DNA of 64,000 nucleotides from Myxococcus landrumus (GTDB taxonomy: Bacteria; Myxococcota; Myxococcia; Myxococcales; Myxococcaceae): positions 401,001 through 465,000 of the forward strand of contig NZ_CP071091.1 in assembly GCF_017301635.1 (NCBI RefSeq), read 5' to 3'. The position numbers and the translations under genes were made by a program. Below, piece after piece: positions 1 to 9,757 of the stretch (position 1 is the stretch's first letter; each line of letters opens with the position of its first letter). The notes below the pieces were generated by a model that was given only the letters and a program-made list of their open reading frames with translations, did no database searches and was not told the origin of the DNA.

Positions 1-64
1 AGAGTCGGTCTGGTACTTCAGTCCTCGTGAATCCTCCGCCGCTCCCGTCCCCTGGAGTTCCGCG

Positions 65-1189
65 ATGAGCACCGGCTTGGACATCCTGGTCCTGGGCGCG
101 GGGGTCGTGGGCCTGTCCGCCGCGAGGCGTCTTTGCGCGACAGGCGCTCGAGTCACGGTGCTGGACTCGGTGGACCCAGGAGGGCGCGGCTCGCGCGCCG
201 CCGCGGGGGTGGCCATTCCTTCGGTCCGCCTCTACGACGACCCGGTGATGCTCGACTTCTCCCGTGCGGGGAGGGCCGCGCTGACCGACGACCTGGGCTC
301 GCTGCCCGAAGGCGTGTTGCTGCGGCGAGGGCAGGGCATCCTGCGCATCGTCGCGGACGCGAAGGGGCAGGAGGCCCTGGCGCGCAAGGCGAGCGCGTTC
401 CCAGAGGAGCTGGGCACGTGGGTGGATGCCGCCCGGCTCGTGGAACTGGAGCCCGCGCTGGAGGGAACTCCGCTGCTGGGCGCCTTCGAGTCCGCGCGGG
501 GCCACATGGTGGACACGGAGGGGTACGTCAACGCGCTGCTGGGCGCCGCGGTGCGCTCGGGTGTCCGGTTGCGGCTCGGTGAGTCGGCCCGGTCCGTGGA
601 GGAGACCTCCCACGGCATCGAGGTGCGCACGGGCCGCGAGACGCTGCGCGCGGACCAGCTCGTCGTGAGCGCGGGGCCCTGGTCCTCCACGCTCGCGGGA
701 TTGCCCGCGCTGCCGCTCAAGCCGGTGCGGGGGCAGATGCTCGTGGTGCACCAGCCGGGAGTGTCCCTGTCGCGAGTCGTCTCCGGTCCCACGTACCTGG
801 CGCCGTGGCGCGCGGGAGAAATCGTCGTGGGGGCCACGGAGGAAGAGGCGGGCTTCGTGGAGAACGTGACGCCCGCGGGCCTGCTGCACTTGAGCGCCAC
901 GGTGGCGAAGCTGGCGCCGCGCCTGCGCGAGGCCCGCTTCGTGCGCGCGTGGGCGGGGCTGCGCTCGGTGACGCCGGATGGCCGTCCCTACGTGGGGATC
1001 TACCCGGGCATGCGGCGCACGTTCGTCGCGACGGGACTGGGAGGGCAGGGCATCCTCACCGGAGCCCACGCGGCCCTCGCGCTGGTGGAGCTGATGGCAG
1101 GGGGGAGGGGAGACCTCGCCGCGCCCTTCTCGCCCGCTCGAATGGCGTCACGGCCCCACGTTGGGGAAGAGGGGAATCGAAATGAATGA
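65..1189 (+). CDS. FAD-dependent amino-acid/glycine oxidase-like protein
   Basis: A 374-residue DAO-superfamily flavoprotein that probably oxidises an amino acid or amine with FAD, making an imine and reduced acceptor. The N terminus carries the dinucleotide-binding GxGxxG motif (GAGVVG, residues 11-16) after a short beta strand. The C terminus has the family hallmark VTPDGRPYVG followed by a GLGGQGILTG loop near the flavin. Length matches ThiO/glycine oxidase and the small D-amino-acid dehydrogenases. The ATG at 65 has GGAG about 7 bases upstream. The stop overlaps the next gene's ATG (ATGAATGA), so the two are probably cotranslated. No thiamine genes are adjacent, so ThiO itself cannot be assigned; substrate unknown. 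Confidence 0.8.
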   Translation: MSTGLDILVLGAGVVGLSAARRLCATGARVTVLDSVDPGGRGSRAAAGVAIPSVRLYDDPVMLDFSRAGRAALTDDLGSLPEGVLLRRGQGILRIVADAKGQEALARKASAFPEELGTWVDAARLVELEPALEGTPLLGAFESARGHMVDTEGYVNALLGAAVRSGVRLRLGESARSVEETSHGIEVRTGRETLRADQLVVSAGPWSSTLAGLPALPLKPVRGQMLVVHQPGVSLSRVVSGPTYLAPWRAGEIVVGATEEEAGFVENVTPAGLLHLSATVAKLAPRLREARFVRAWAGLRSVTPDGRPYVGIYPGMRRTFVATGLGGQGILTGAHAALALVELMAGGRGDLAAPFSPARMASRPHVGEEGNRNE

Positions 1190-1739
1190 CGATGTGACTC
1201 GCACGCATCCACCGCGCTCGGGAGCGAAGTCCCTGCGCCTTCCGCTGCTCATGGTGACGGCGCTGATGTCCATGGGCAGCGGCATGGGCAACCCGGGCTG
1301 TGGAGATGACGAACGGCCCACGACGTGTGAGCGGGGCTGTGCCGTCAGCGGCACGTACGTGATGCGCTTCCAGGACACGACCTCACTGGGCCCCGATTGT
1401 GGAATGGCGGGAGTCATCCTCCCCGAGGGCGAGCAGCTCATCCTCAATCGCGAAGGCAACAGCCCCAACGTCACCGCGAGGTTGGGCAGTGTCGGGCTCA
1501 TCGGCGAGTACTTCGGGACGGGCTACGGCTTCCTGACGCTGAGAGCAGGTGTCCAGGTGCAAGGTCGGGAAGAGCCCTTGTCGGAGCTGGAGTACACGCT
1601 CGATGGCTACTTCGACCACGGCCCCACGCGAGAGGATGAAGCGGTGAAGTTCATCGCGACGTTCTCCGTCTCGCGGGTGAACGTGCCCGAGGGTGCCCCG
1701 GGCTGCGTCGTCAGCCGCCGCTTCACCGCGACCCGCTAG
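1182..1739 (+). CDS. Hypothetical exported protein, possible lipoprotein
   Basis: A protein of about 185 residues with no recognised domain. I chose the ATG at 1182 over an upstream TTG at 1161 because a purine-rich AAGAGGGG lies 7 bases before it and it overlaps the preceding stop. The N terminus is basic, then hydrophobic (LRLPLLMVTALMSMG), then NPGCGDD. That resembles a signal sequence with a poor lipobox, so export is likely and lipidation uncertain. Several Cys pairs (CERGC and others) suggest disulfides outside the cytoplasm. The rest looks like a small beta-rich domain. Overlap with the oxidase gene suggests one transcript. Confidence 0.6.
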   Translation: MNDDVTRTHPPRSGAKSLRLPLLMVTALMSMGSGMGNPGCGDDERPTTCERGCAVSGTYVMRFQDTTSLGPDCGMAGVILPEGEQLILNREGNSPNVTARLGSVGLIGEYFGTGYGFLTLRAGVQVQGREEPLSELEYTLDGYFDHGPTREDEAVKFIATFSVSRVNVPEGAPGCVVSRRFTATR

Positions 1740-3671
1740 CTAGTACAGGCTGACCGAGTCGAACGGGCGATTGAGCTTCGTCCGGGGACGCGGCATGAGC
1801 GCGTGGATGGCCGCCGCGTCGCCGCGCGCGAGTGCATCCACGAGCGCCCGCGTCTGCTTGGGCCACGTGGAGCTGGCCAGGGCGCGACGCAGTGGCTCCG
1901 TCCAGTCGGTGCGCTCAGCGGCGAGGCCCATGCCCGCGAGGCTCTCCGCGGCCATCAACGGCTCGCCGATGTCGCGCGCGTGTTGCTCGGCGCGCGCGAA
2001 CCAGTCCACGGCCGAGGCCATCTGGCCCGCATCCAGGAAGATGCGCCCCAGCTCGGCCGCGATGACCTGGCGGTGGAAGGAGTCGCGCAGGGCCTCCGCG
2101 CTGGCATAGGCCTGCTGGAAGTGCTCGACGGCGTCCTCGCGCGAGCCCGCCGCGAACTCCAGCCCCGCGAGGCGGTAGCGGTGGTGCTTGGCGAAGTTGA
2201 CGCCCCAGCGCTCGCTGATGCCCTCGAAGCGCCGCCAGGTGTTGATGGCGTCCGTGAACTGCCGCGCCGATTCCTGGAGATAGCTGGCGTTGGAGATGAG
2301 GTTGATCTTCAGGTGGGTGGCGCTGGCGTCGTGCAGCTCGCCCACGCAGCGCATGGCCTGCTTCTCCTCCACCAGCGCCTTGTCCAGCTTGCGCTCCAGG
2401 AACCACGTCAACGCACCGACGTTGCGCAGCCAGCCTTCCTGGAGCGCGCGGTCCTCCGCCGTGCCTTGCGCGAGCGCGGCCAGTCCCGCGGCCACCTCGG
2501 CGCGGGCTTGAGGAAGCTCGCCCAGGCGCTTGGTCATCGTCAGCGCGCGGAACATGTGCAGCCGCGCCTGCATCTCCGGGGGGACGCGGCACTCCAGGCC
2601 CTTGCCGAACGACGCGAGGGCCTCGTCGTGGGAGCCGGTGAAGACCTGCACCACGCCGATGCTCCGGTGGAGCAGCGCCTTGAGCTCCTCCACATCCCCC
2701 AGGCTGCTCCGGTCGATTTCAATCGCCGGTGTGACGAAGCCCGTGTCCAGCGACTCCCACGCCTGGGCCACGCGTGAGGCGAGGCGCGGGTCCGGGTCTC
2801 CTTCCAAGAGGAGCAGGCCCTGCTCCGCGGCCAGCAGCGAGCCCTCGTAGTTGGTGGTGAAGAAGCAGCTCCGGATGCCGTGGAGGGCCGCGGCCACGCG
2901 GGTCGCGCGCTCCTCCGCTGTGTCCACCACCAGCCTCAGGTATCGCCCCTCCAGGTCCACGGCGGGCTCCACCTCACGGGAGGACCGGGTGCACGTGCCC
3001 TCCGCGGTGGGCGCGCGCAGTCGCTTGCTCAGCGAGTCCAGGTACTCGCGCCGGCGGGACTCGAAGATCGCCGCGCAGTGGGGCCGCCGCATCTGCCAGC
3101 CAGTGAACAGCAGGGTTCCCTTCAGTCCATCCAGCCGGGCCCACTCCGCCGCGCGCATCATCCCGCGCAGGCTGACCAGGTCACACTCTCCCGCGCCATG
3201 CAGCACCAGCGCGCGGCTGGTGGCGCGCAGCGTCTCGACGATGGCTCGCGCGGCCACGCTGAGAATCCAATACGTCTGTTCGGATTCCCGATGGAGCCTG
3301 CGCTCGGAGGGCGAGAGCGCCAGGTCTCCCAGGTCCGCGACGCCCTGCATGCTGCCCGGAAACAGCCGGTTCCATTCCGACGGATGGGCATCCGCGACGG
3401 CGCGCACGACACTGGGTGCGCTGGCTTCGCAAGCGCGCAGCACCTTCCTCAATCCACCGAAGGCGGTGGGAAGGGCCACGCCCACGTCCACTTCGATGGC
3501 GCGCTCGGGGAGCGAGGTGGGGAGGGACTGCTCCACGGACACTGCGAAGAGTGCACCAGCCACAGCGGACGGGGGAGTCACGAAGGCCTCACTCGAGATG
3601 AGAGAATCGAGGGTGCGCGCCTGGATTGAGGGGGATGCTATCGAGGCGGCATCATCACAATCTGTCGGCAA
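1740..3671 (-). CDS. TPR-repeat protein of unknown function
   Basis: About 640 residues. The C-terminal 350 or so residues are an Ala-rich array of helix pairs of TPR type, with recurrent A/G spacing (for example EHFQQAYASAEALRD and AVDWFARAEQHARDIG). The N-terminal 280 residues have short hydrophobic strands (RALVLHG, GTLLFTG) but no Walker A, so this is not an intact STAND ATPase. It converges with the preceding gene (the stops abut). The frame's first start is a TTG at 3671 without a Shine-Dalgarno. A GTG at 3581 with GAGG 6 bases upstream is a plausible alternative. Function unknown; TPR arrays usually mediate protein contacts. Confidence 0.6.
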   Translation of the reverse strand: MPTDCDDAASIASPSIQARTLDSLISSEAFVTPPSAVAGALFAVSVEQSLPTSLPERAIEVDVGVALPTAFGGLRKVLRACEASAPSVVRAVADAHPSEWNRLFPGSMQGVADLGDLALSPSERRLHRESEQTYWILSVAARAIVETLRATSRALVLHGAGECDLVSLRGMMRAAEWARLDGLKGTLLFTGWQMRRPHCAAIFESRRREYLDSLSKRLRAPTAEGTCTRSSREVEPAVDLEGRYLRLVVDTAEERATRVAAALHGIRSCFFTTNYEGSLLAAEQGLLLLEGDPDPRLASRVAQAWESLDTGFVTPAIEIDRSSLGDVEELKALLHRSIGVVQVFTGSHDEALASFGKGLECRVPPEMQARLHMFRALTMTKRLGELPQARAEVAAGLAALAQGTAEDRALQEGWLRNVGALTWFLERKLDKALVEEKQAMRCVGELHDASATHLKINLISNASYLQESARQFTDAINTWRRFEGISERWGVNFAKHHRYRLAGLEFAAGSREDAVEHFQQAYASAEALRDSFHRQVIAAELGRIFLDAGQMASAVDWFARAEQHARDIGEPLMAAESLAGMGLAAERTDWTEPLRRALASSTWPKQTRALVDALARGDAAAIHALMPRPRTKLNRPFDSVSLY

Positions 3672-4026
3672 GCAATCAATTGACGCACGGCATACCCGGT
3701 GGAATGGCGCGTGCCGGCCGGGGCCGGAAATGTTTCAAAATCTGTTTCATCGTCACGAAGCGGATTCCTCGGGATGATCCGGAGCCTGGCCTCGTTCCGC
3801 ATACCCCCCCGCGCCCGTCATGGGGGCTCGCCCATGCACAGAGGAGTCTAGCAAATCCTGTTGGACTGGTTTTCGACAGGTCTGTGATTCGTTCCGGGTG
3901 GGAGGGGCGAGAGGTGTGCGCACGCGCTGTTGACGTCCGAGCGGGAGGCGGCCCGCCCCTCTGGACAGAACCTTGCCCGCATCGTCCGTTAGAGGCTTCT
4001 AGAAGAGAGGACGTCGCCCAGGGGTC
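3672..4026. other. Divergent intergenic region, possible operators
   Basis: About 355 bp between the TPR gene (minus) and the kinase-hybrid gene (plus). I see no coding sequence. It holds a direct repeat TGTTTCA at 3731-3737 and 3743-3749 (12 bp apart) and a perfect 10-bp palindrome CTTCTAGAAG at 3996-4005, about 25 bp before the kinase start. Both are candidate regulator sites, and the region must contain promoters for both genes. No convincing -35/-10 pair was found. Confidence 0.35.
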
Positions 4027-4029
4027 GTG

Positions 4030-7000
4030 ATGCTGGAGCTGCCCGGCTATCAGGACGTGCGGAGAATCTATCGCGGCCACCGCTATGAGGTGTTTCGCGC
4101 CTGGGCGCCAGGGGGAGAGGCTCGGGTGCTCAAGGTGGTCCGCGAGGGGCCGCTCGCGGAGAGCAGCTCTGGCCTGCTGCGGCATGAGCACCTGATGTTG
4201 GGGGAGCTGCGCGACATCGCGGGCGTGGCCCGGGTGGTGGGACTGGATTCTGTCGCGGGCCTGCCGGCGTTGATTCTCGACGACGCCGGGCCCCACGACT
4301 TGCGAGAGTGGCTGCGCCGCGGCGCGCTGGACGTGGACATCTTCCTGGAGCTGGCCATCGACCTGGCGATGTCGCTGGGCGCGCTGCACCGCCAGCACGT
4401 CATCCACCGCGACCTCAACCCCGCCAACCTGGTGGTGGCCCCTGGGGGCCGCCGGTTGGTGATGATCGACTTCGACCTGGCCACGCGGGTGCAGGGACTG
4501 GTGCGCTGGGCGGGAATCCCAGGGGGCTTCGAGGGAACCCTGCGCTACATCGCCCCCGAGCAGACAGGGAGGATGAGCCGGAGGGTGGACCACCGCGCGG
4601 ACCTGTATGCGATGGGCGCCACGTTCTACGAGATGCTCACGGGCGAGCCGCCCTTCGTGTCGGCCGACGCCGCGGAGCTGGTGCACGCGCTCCTCGCGCA
4701 GCCGCCCGTGCCTCCCGTCGACAAGAACCCCAACCTCCCCGTCCTCCTCTCGGACGTGGTGCTGCGGCTGCTCGCGAAGGTGCCCGAGGAGCGCTACCAG
4801 AGCGCGGAGGCGCTCGTGGAGGACCTGCGGGAAATCCAGCGCCGCTGGCGAGGGCCGGGGACCCCCATCGCCTTCGAGCTGGGCCGGTATGACCTGGCGC
4901 GGGAGCTGGGGCTGCCGGACCGTCTCTATGGCCGCGAGCGTGAGCGGTCCCTCGTCGAAGCGGCGCTGACGCGCGCGCGGGCGGGGGCGCGGGAGTGGGT
5001 GATGCTGGCGGGGGCCTCGGGGAGCGGCAAGACGTCGCTGGCCCTCTCGCTGCGTGAGCAGGTGGGCCCGGGCCGTTTCCTCAGCGGCAAGTCGCCCGAG
5101 CTGAAGGGGCAGACGCCGTATGCCTCGCTGGTGGAGGCGGTGCGCGGGCTGGTGGTGAGCGTGCTGGAGCAGCCGCCAGACGAAGTGGATGCGTGGCGGC
5201 AGCGGCTCCAGACCGCGCTGGGGACGCAGGGGCGGGTGCTCACGGAGCTGGTTCCCGAACTGGAGCGCATCATCGGTGAGCAGCCCTCCATCGTCCCGCT
5301 CGGCCCCCGGGAGGCCGGCAGCCGCTTCCTCCTGGTGCTTCAAGCCTTCTTCCGGGACCTGGCCACCGCGGACGAGCCGCTGGTGGTGTTCCTGGATGAT
5401 TTGCAGTGGGCGGACGCCGCCACGCTGGAGCTGCTCACCCGGTTGTCGACGGACGCGGAGCTGCACCACCTCCTGCTGCTGGGCGCCTATCGCCCGGGAG
5501 AGTGGGGCCCCTCGCATCCGCTGGCCCGGCTGCTGGCGTCGCTGTCCGATGCCGGTGATGGCCCGCGCAAGGTGGAGCTGTCGCCCCTGGACCTGCCCGC
5601 GCTGACGGCGCTCTGCTCGGACACGTTGCGGTGTGACGCGGAGCGGGCGCGGCCGCTGGCGAGCCTGGTGCTGGAGAAGACCGCGGGCAATCCCTTCTCG
5701 GTGGGCCACTTCCTGCGGCACCTGCACCGCACGGGGCTGCTGACGTACGACATGGAGGATGGCTCGTGGTCCTGGGACCTGGCGCGCATCGAACAAGCGG
5801 AGGTCACCGACAACGTCGTCGAGCTGATGCTGGACTCCATCCGCCAGCTCCCCGGGCGCACGCAGCGGTTGTTGACGGTGGCCGCGTGCATGCGCGGGCA
5901 GGTGGACCTCTGGCTCCTGGCCCGTGTCGTGGACTCGCCCGTGGAGGACACGGCGGGGGCGCTCTGGAGCGCGGTGCGCGCGGGCCTGCTCGTTCCGGAG
6001 GGGCGCGGGCCTCGCTTCCAGCCGCCGCACCCGGAGCCGACGCCGGATGGCCTGACGGTGCGCCAGGCCACGTACCGCTTCGCCCATGACCGTGTAAGGC
6101 ACGCCGCCTACTCGCTGTTGTCGGAGGAGGAGCGCCAGTCCCTGCACCGCGCATTGGGGCGCCACCTCTGGGAGAGCGCCACGGGGACGGAGGCCGAGCA
6201 GCGCGTGTGCGAGGTGGCCGACCACTTCCACCTGGGCGGCGACGTGGTGTCGTCCGCGCGCGAGCGTCAGTGGCTCTCCGAGCTCAACCAGCGCGCGGGG
6301 CGCAAGGTGCGGGATGCGTCGGCGTTCGAGGCCGCGCTGGCCTATCTCATGCGTGCGCGCTCGCTGCTGCCGGAGGACGCGTGGAGCACGCAGCCGCAGC
6401 TCATGATGCGCCTGCACCAGGACGCGGCCGAGTGCGCGCAGCTCACGGGAGACCGACTGCTCTCCGAGCGCCTCATCGACACGGCGATGGCGCATGCGGT
6501 GTCGCCGCTCGACAGGGCGGACCTCTACGTGTTGCGGATGAACGCCAGCATCCTCGCCCGGGACCACACGGCCGCGCTCGGTCACGCCCGCGAGGGCTTG
6601 CGGCTCTTTGGCGTGGAGCTTCCGGAAGGGGACGCGACGAAGGCCTGGCAGGCGGAGCTGCCCCAGGTGGAGGCGCGGTGGAAGGCGCGCTCGGAGGAAG
6701 AGTTGCTGTCCGCTCCGCTCATGAGCCTGGAGTCGGACGTGGGCTGCATGCGCCTCTTGATGAACGCGGGCATCGCGGCGTGGTTCTCCGACCCGCCGAT
6801 GTTCTCGTTCATCTACACGCGGATGCTGAGCCTGACGATGAAGTCCGGCAACAGCGTCTACTCGGCCTTTGCCTACGTGTGCTTTGGCCTCATCTACGGC
6901 GAGGCCCGGCGCGACTACGCCGCGGGCCATCCCTTCGGCCACCTGGGCATGGAGCTGAGCCGCCGCATCGCCGACCCGCGTGAGGAGTGCCGCGTCCTGG

Positions 7001-9741
7001 CCGCGTTCCTCTTCTACATGCGGCACTGGCGCGAGCCGCTCCGCTCGTCGATTCCGCTCCTGCGCCGAGGCATCGCCGCGGGCCTGGAGAGCGGCGAGCC
7101 CCAGTACGTGGCGTACCTCCTGGCCAGCACCAGCTTCACCCGCCTGCGACTGGGCACGGAGCTGGACCGCGTCCACGCGGAGGTCGAAGCGGCGCTGGCC
7201 TTCGACCGCAAGAGTGGCCAGCGCGCCATGGCGGACCTCCAGCTCGCCGTGCGCCAGGCCGTGCGGTGCCTGCAAGGAAGGACCCGCGAGCGGCAGAGCT
7301 ACGACGACGCCACCTTCGACACCTGCGCCTTCCTCGAGCAGGCGAAGAGCGACCCCACCATCCTGGGCCAGTACTTCATCCTGCGCCTCCAGACGTCCTA
7401 CCTCCTGGGCGACCTGGTGGGCGCGAGAGAGATGCTGCGCGCCGCCGAGCCCCACCTGCGCTTCATGCCGTCGCTCTTCAACGTCACGGAGCACGCCTTC
7501 TTTGGCGCGCTGGTGCAGGCGGCGGGAGGTGACAGCGGCGCGGAGGCGGAGCGCCGCGCACGTCGGGCTCAAGTCGAGGAGGCGTGGCTGCGCTTCCGGC
7601 ACTGGGCGGCGAACTGTCCGGAGAACTTCCGCCACCGGCACCTGATGCTGTCCGCGGAGCGGGCGCGCCTGGATGGACACTTCACGGAAGCCGCGGAGCT
7701 GTTGGACGAGGCCATCGACCGCGCGCGCGAGGAAGGCTTCGCGCAGGACGAGGCGCTCGCCAACACGCTCGCGGGCCGCCTCTACAGCGCGCTGGGCCGC
7801 AAGCGTGTCGCCATGCTGTACCTGCGCGCCGCGAGAGAGGGCTATGCCCGCTGGGGCGCCAAGTCGGTGGTCTCCGCGCTCCAGGAGGAGTTCCCAGACC
7901 TTCAAGTGCAGGAGCCCGGCTTCTGGGACCAGGCCGTCACGCCCACGGGGGATGACTTCCGAGGTGCCTCGCTCGACCTCTTGAGCATCCTCAAGGCCGC
8001 GCAGTCCCTGTCCGGGGAGGTGGCGCTGGAGCAGTTGTTGGAGAAGTTGATGGCGGTGTGTCTGGAGGTCGCGGGCGCGCAGCGGGGCGCGCTGGCGCTG
8101 GAGGAGCAGGGCACGCTGCTGCTCGAAGCCGTGGGGGTGGTGGGGGAGCCGATGTCCCGGCTGCACGTGCCGCTCGCGGGCTCCGAACAGGTGCCGGAGT
8201 CCTTGCTGGGCCATGCGTACCGCACCGGCGACGCGGTGGTGCTGGGAGACGCCGTGCACCAGGGCCGCTTCGTGTCGGATGCCTACGTGGCGAAGCAGCG
8301 GGTGAAGTCGGCGCTGGTGGTGCCCATCCGCCGGCATGCGCGCACCATGGGCGTGCTCTACTTGGAGAACAACCTGGCCACGCATGCCTTCACCCCGGAC
8401 CGGGTGCGCGTGCTCCAGTTGTTGTCCTCGCAGATGGCCATCTCTCTGGAGAACAGCCTCCTCTTCGAGGAGCGCAAGCGCGCCGAGGAGGCCGTGCGTT
8501 TCCTCGCCGAGTCGAGCGTGGTGCTGGCGGAGTCCTTCGACTTCGAAGCCACGCTCACGCGCCTGGCGCGGCTGTCGGTGCCCTTCCTGGCCACCGTCTG
8601 CGCCATCGACGTGGTGGAGACCTCGGGCGCCATCCGCCGGCTCTCCACCGCGCACGCCGACCCCGCCTTCGAGCGGGTCGCCCATGAGTTGCAGGAGGCG
8701 TACACCCCCCACTGGGACTCCTCACAGCCCGCCACGCAGGTGCTCCGCACCCGGCAGCCCTTGCTCATTCCGGTGCTCACCGACGAAATCCTGGAGCGGC
8801 TGTGTCGCGATGCGCACCATGTCTCGCTCATCCGCGCGATGAAGGCGCGCACGTTGATGGCGGTGCCATTGATTGCGCGAGGCCGGATGCTGGGCGTCAT
8901 CACGCTGGTCTCCTCGGTGCCGGGACGGCGCTATGGGCCCTCGGACCTGGAGCTGGCGCAGGACCTGGCGCGCCGCGCGGCCATCGCCCTGGACAACGCG
9001 CGGCTGTACCACGAGTCCCAGGAGGCCATCCGGCTGCGCGACGAGTTCCTCTCCATCGCCGCGCATGAGCTGTACACGCCCATCACCGCGCTCCAGCTCT
9101 CCGTGCAGGGCCTGGCCCGAAGCGAGTCGCCCACGCGAGACGCGGTGCTGCGCACGTCCCGGACCACCCAGGCCCAGACGCGCAGGCTGGCGCACCTCGT
9201 CGATGAGCTGCTCGATGTCTCGCGCATCCAGACGGGGCGGCTCCACCTGAACCTGGAGATGGTGGACCTGGGCGCCGTGGTGCGGGACGTGATGGAGGGC
9301 TTGAGCGACGCCATCCGCCGCGCCCAGTCCGAGCTGATTCTCCGGCTGGCGCCGGACTGCACCGGCCGATGGGACCGTGTGCGGCTGGAGCAGGTGGTGA
9401 CGAACCTCATGTCCAACGCGCTCAAGTTCGGCGCGGGCCATCCCATCGAAGTGCGGCTCGCGCAGGCGGAGGGACGTGTGTCGTTGGACGTCATCGACCA
9501 GGGCATCGGCATCCCCGCCGAACGGCTGCCCCACATCTTCGGCCGCTTCGAGCGCGCCGTCTCCTCCCGCGAATACGGAGGACTGGGCCTGGGCCTCTAC
9601 ATCGTCCGGGAAATCATCGCCGCGCTCGGAGGCCAGGTCCGGGCGGAGAGCGTGCTGGGCGAAGGCTCGCGCTTCACGGTGGAGCTCCCCAGCGAAGGCC
9701 CCGGAGACACCGCCCGCTGGGCCAGCGCCAAGGCACCTTGA
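4030..9741 (+). CDS. Ser/Thr kinase - AAA ATPase - TPR - GAF - GAF - histidine kinase hybrid
   Basis: A 1903-residue signalling protein. Order: protein-kinase domain (about 10-270) with catalytic HRDLNPAN and a DFD in place of DFG, then the family segment PEQTGRMSRRVDHRADLYAMG. Next is a STAND/AAA ATPase (about 295-560) with GASGSGKTS and LVVFLDDLQWAD, then a long helical TPR-like region (about 700-1290). Two GAF domains follow (about 1318-1480 and 1494-1660), then a histidine kinase with H-box FLSIAAHELYTP (His about 1680), N-box MSNALKFG, DQGIGIP and GLGLGLYIV. No receiver domain is fused, so the partner regulator is elsewhere. The frame opens with GTG at 4027; the ATG at 4030 is equally likely. 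It is probably cytoplasmic, since no membrane segment is visible. This architecture is frequent in myxobacteria and cyanobacteria. The input signal is unknown. Confidence 0.9.
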   Translation: MLELPGYQDVRRIYRGHRYEVFRAWAPGGEARVLKVVREGPLAESSSGLLRHEHLMLGELRDIAGVARVVGLDSVAGLPALILDDAGPHDLREWLRRGALDVDIFLELAIDLAMSLGALHRQHVIHRDLNPANLVVAPGGRRLVMIDFDLATRVQGLVRWAGIPGGFEGTLRYIAPEQTGRMSRRVDHRADLYAMGATFYEMLTGEPPFVSADAAELVHALLAQPPVPPVDKNPNLPVLLSDVVLRLLAKVPEERYQSAEALVEDLREIQRRWRGPGTPIAFELGRYDLARELGLPDRLYGRERERSLVEAALTRARAGAREWVMLAGASGSGKTSLALSLREQVGPGRFLSGKSPELKGQTPYASLVEAVRGLVVSVLEQPPDEVDAWRQRLQTALGTQGRVLTELVPELERIIGEQPSIVPLGPREAGSRFLLVLQAFFRDLATADEPLVVFLDDLQWADAATLELLTRLSTDAELHHLLLLGAYRPGEWGPSHPLARLLASLSDAGDGPRKVELSPLDLPALTALCSDTLRCDAERARPLASLVLEKTAGNPFSVGHFLRHLHRTGLLTYDMEDGSWSWDLARIEQAEVTDNVVELMLDSIRQLPGRTQRLLTVAACMRGQVDLWLLARVVDSPVEDTAGALWSAVRAGLLVPEGRGPRFQPPHPEPTPDGLTVRQATYRFAHDRVRHAAYSLLSEEERQSLHRALGRHLWESATGTEAEQRVCEVADHFHLGGDVVSSARERQWLSELNQRAGRKVRDASAFEAALAYLMRARSLLPEDAWSTQPQLMMRLHQDAAECAQLTGDRLLSERLIDTAMAHAVSPLDRADLYVLRMNASILARDHTAALGHAREGLRLFGVELPEGDATKAWQAELPQVEARWKARSEEELLSAPLMSLESDVGCMRLLMNAGIAAWFSDPPMFSFIYTRMLSLTMKSGNSVYSAFAYVCFGLIYGEARRDYAAGHPFGHLGMELSRRIADPREECRVLAAFLFYMRHWREPLRSSIPLLRRGIAAGLESGEPQYVAYLLASTSFTRLRLGTELDRVHAEVEAALAFDRKSGQRAMADLQLAVRQAVRCLQGRTRERQSYDDATFDTCAFLEQAKSDPTILGQYFILRLQTSYLLGDLVGAREMLRAAEPHLRFMPSLFNVTEHAFFGALVQAAGGDSGAEAERRARRAQVEEAWLRFRHWAANCPENFRHRHLMLSAERARLDGHFTEAAELLDEAIDRAREEGFAQDEALANTLAGRLYSALGRKRVAMLYLRAAREGYARWGAKSVVSALQEEFPDLQVQEPGFWDQAVTPTGDDFRGASLDLLSILKAAQSLSGEVALEQLLEKLMAVCLEVAGAQRGALALEEQGTLLLEAVGVVGEPMSRLHVPLAGSEQVPESLLGHAYRTGDAVVLGDAVHQGRFVSDAYVAKQRVKSALVVPIRRHARTMGVLYLENNLATHAFTPDRVRVLQLLSSQMAISLENSLLFEERKRAEEAVRFLAESSVVLAESFDFEATLTRLARLSVPFLATVCAIDVVETSGAIRRLSTAHADPAFERVAHELQEAYTPHWDSSQPATQVLRTRQPLLIPVLTDEILERLCRDAHHVSLIRAMKARTLMAVPLIARGRMLGVITLVSSVPGRRYGPSDLELAQDLARRAAIALDNARLYHESQEAIRLRDEFLSIAAHELYTPITALQLSVQGLARSESPTRDAVLRTSRTTQAQTRRLAHLVDELLDVSRIQTGRLHLNLEMVDLGAVVRDVMEGLSDAIRRAQSELILRLAPDCTGRWDRVRLEQVVTNLMSNALKFGAGHPIEVRLAQAEGRVSLDVIDQGIGIPAERLPHIFGRFERAVSSREYGGLGLGLYIVREIIAALGGQVRAESVLGEGSRFTVELPSEGPGDTARWASAKAP

Positions 9742-9757
9742 GCCAGGCGCGGCGCGC

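Noticed and set aside
3676-8712. A 1678-codon minus-strand ORF opposite the kinase hybrid
   Set aside because: It is an antisense shadow of a high-GC gene: Arg/His/Gln/Leu-rich translation with no domains, while the plus strand carries clear kinase, ATPase, GAF and histidine-kinase motifs.
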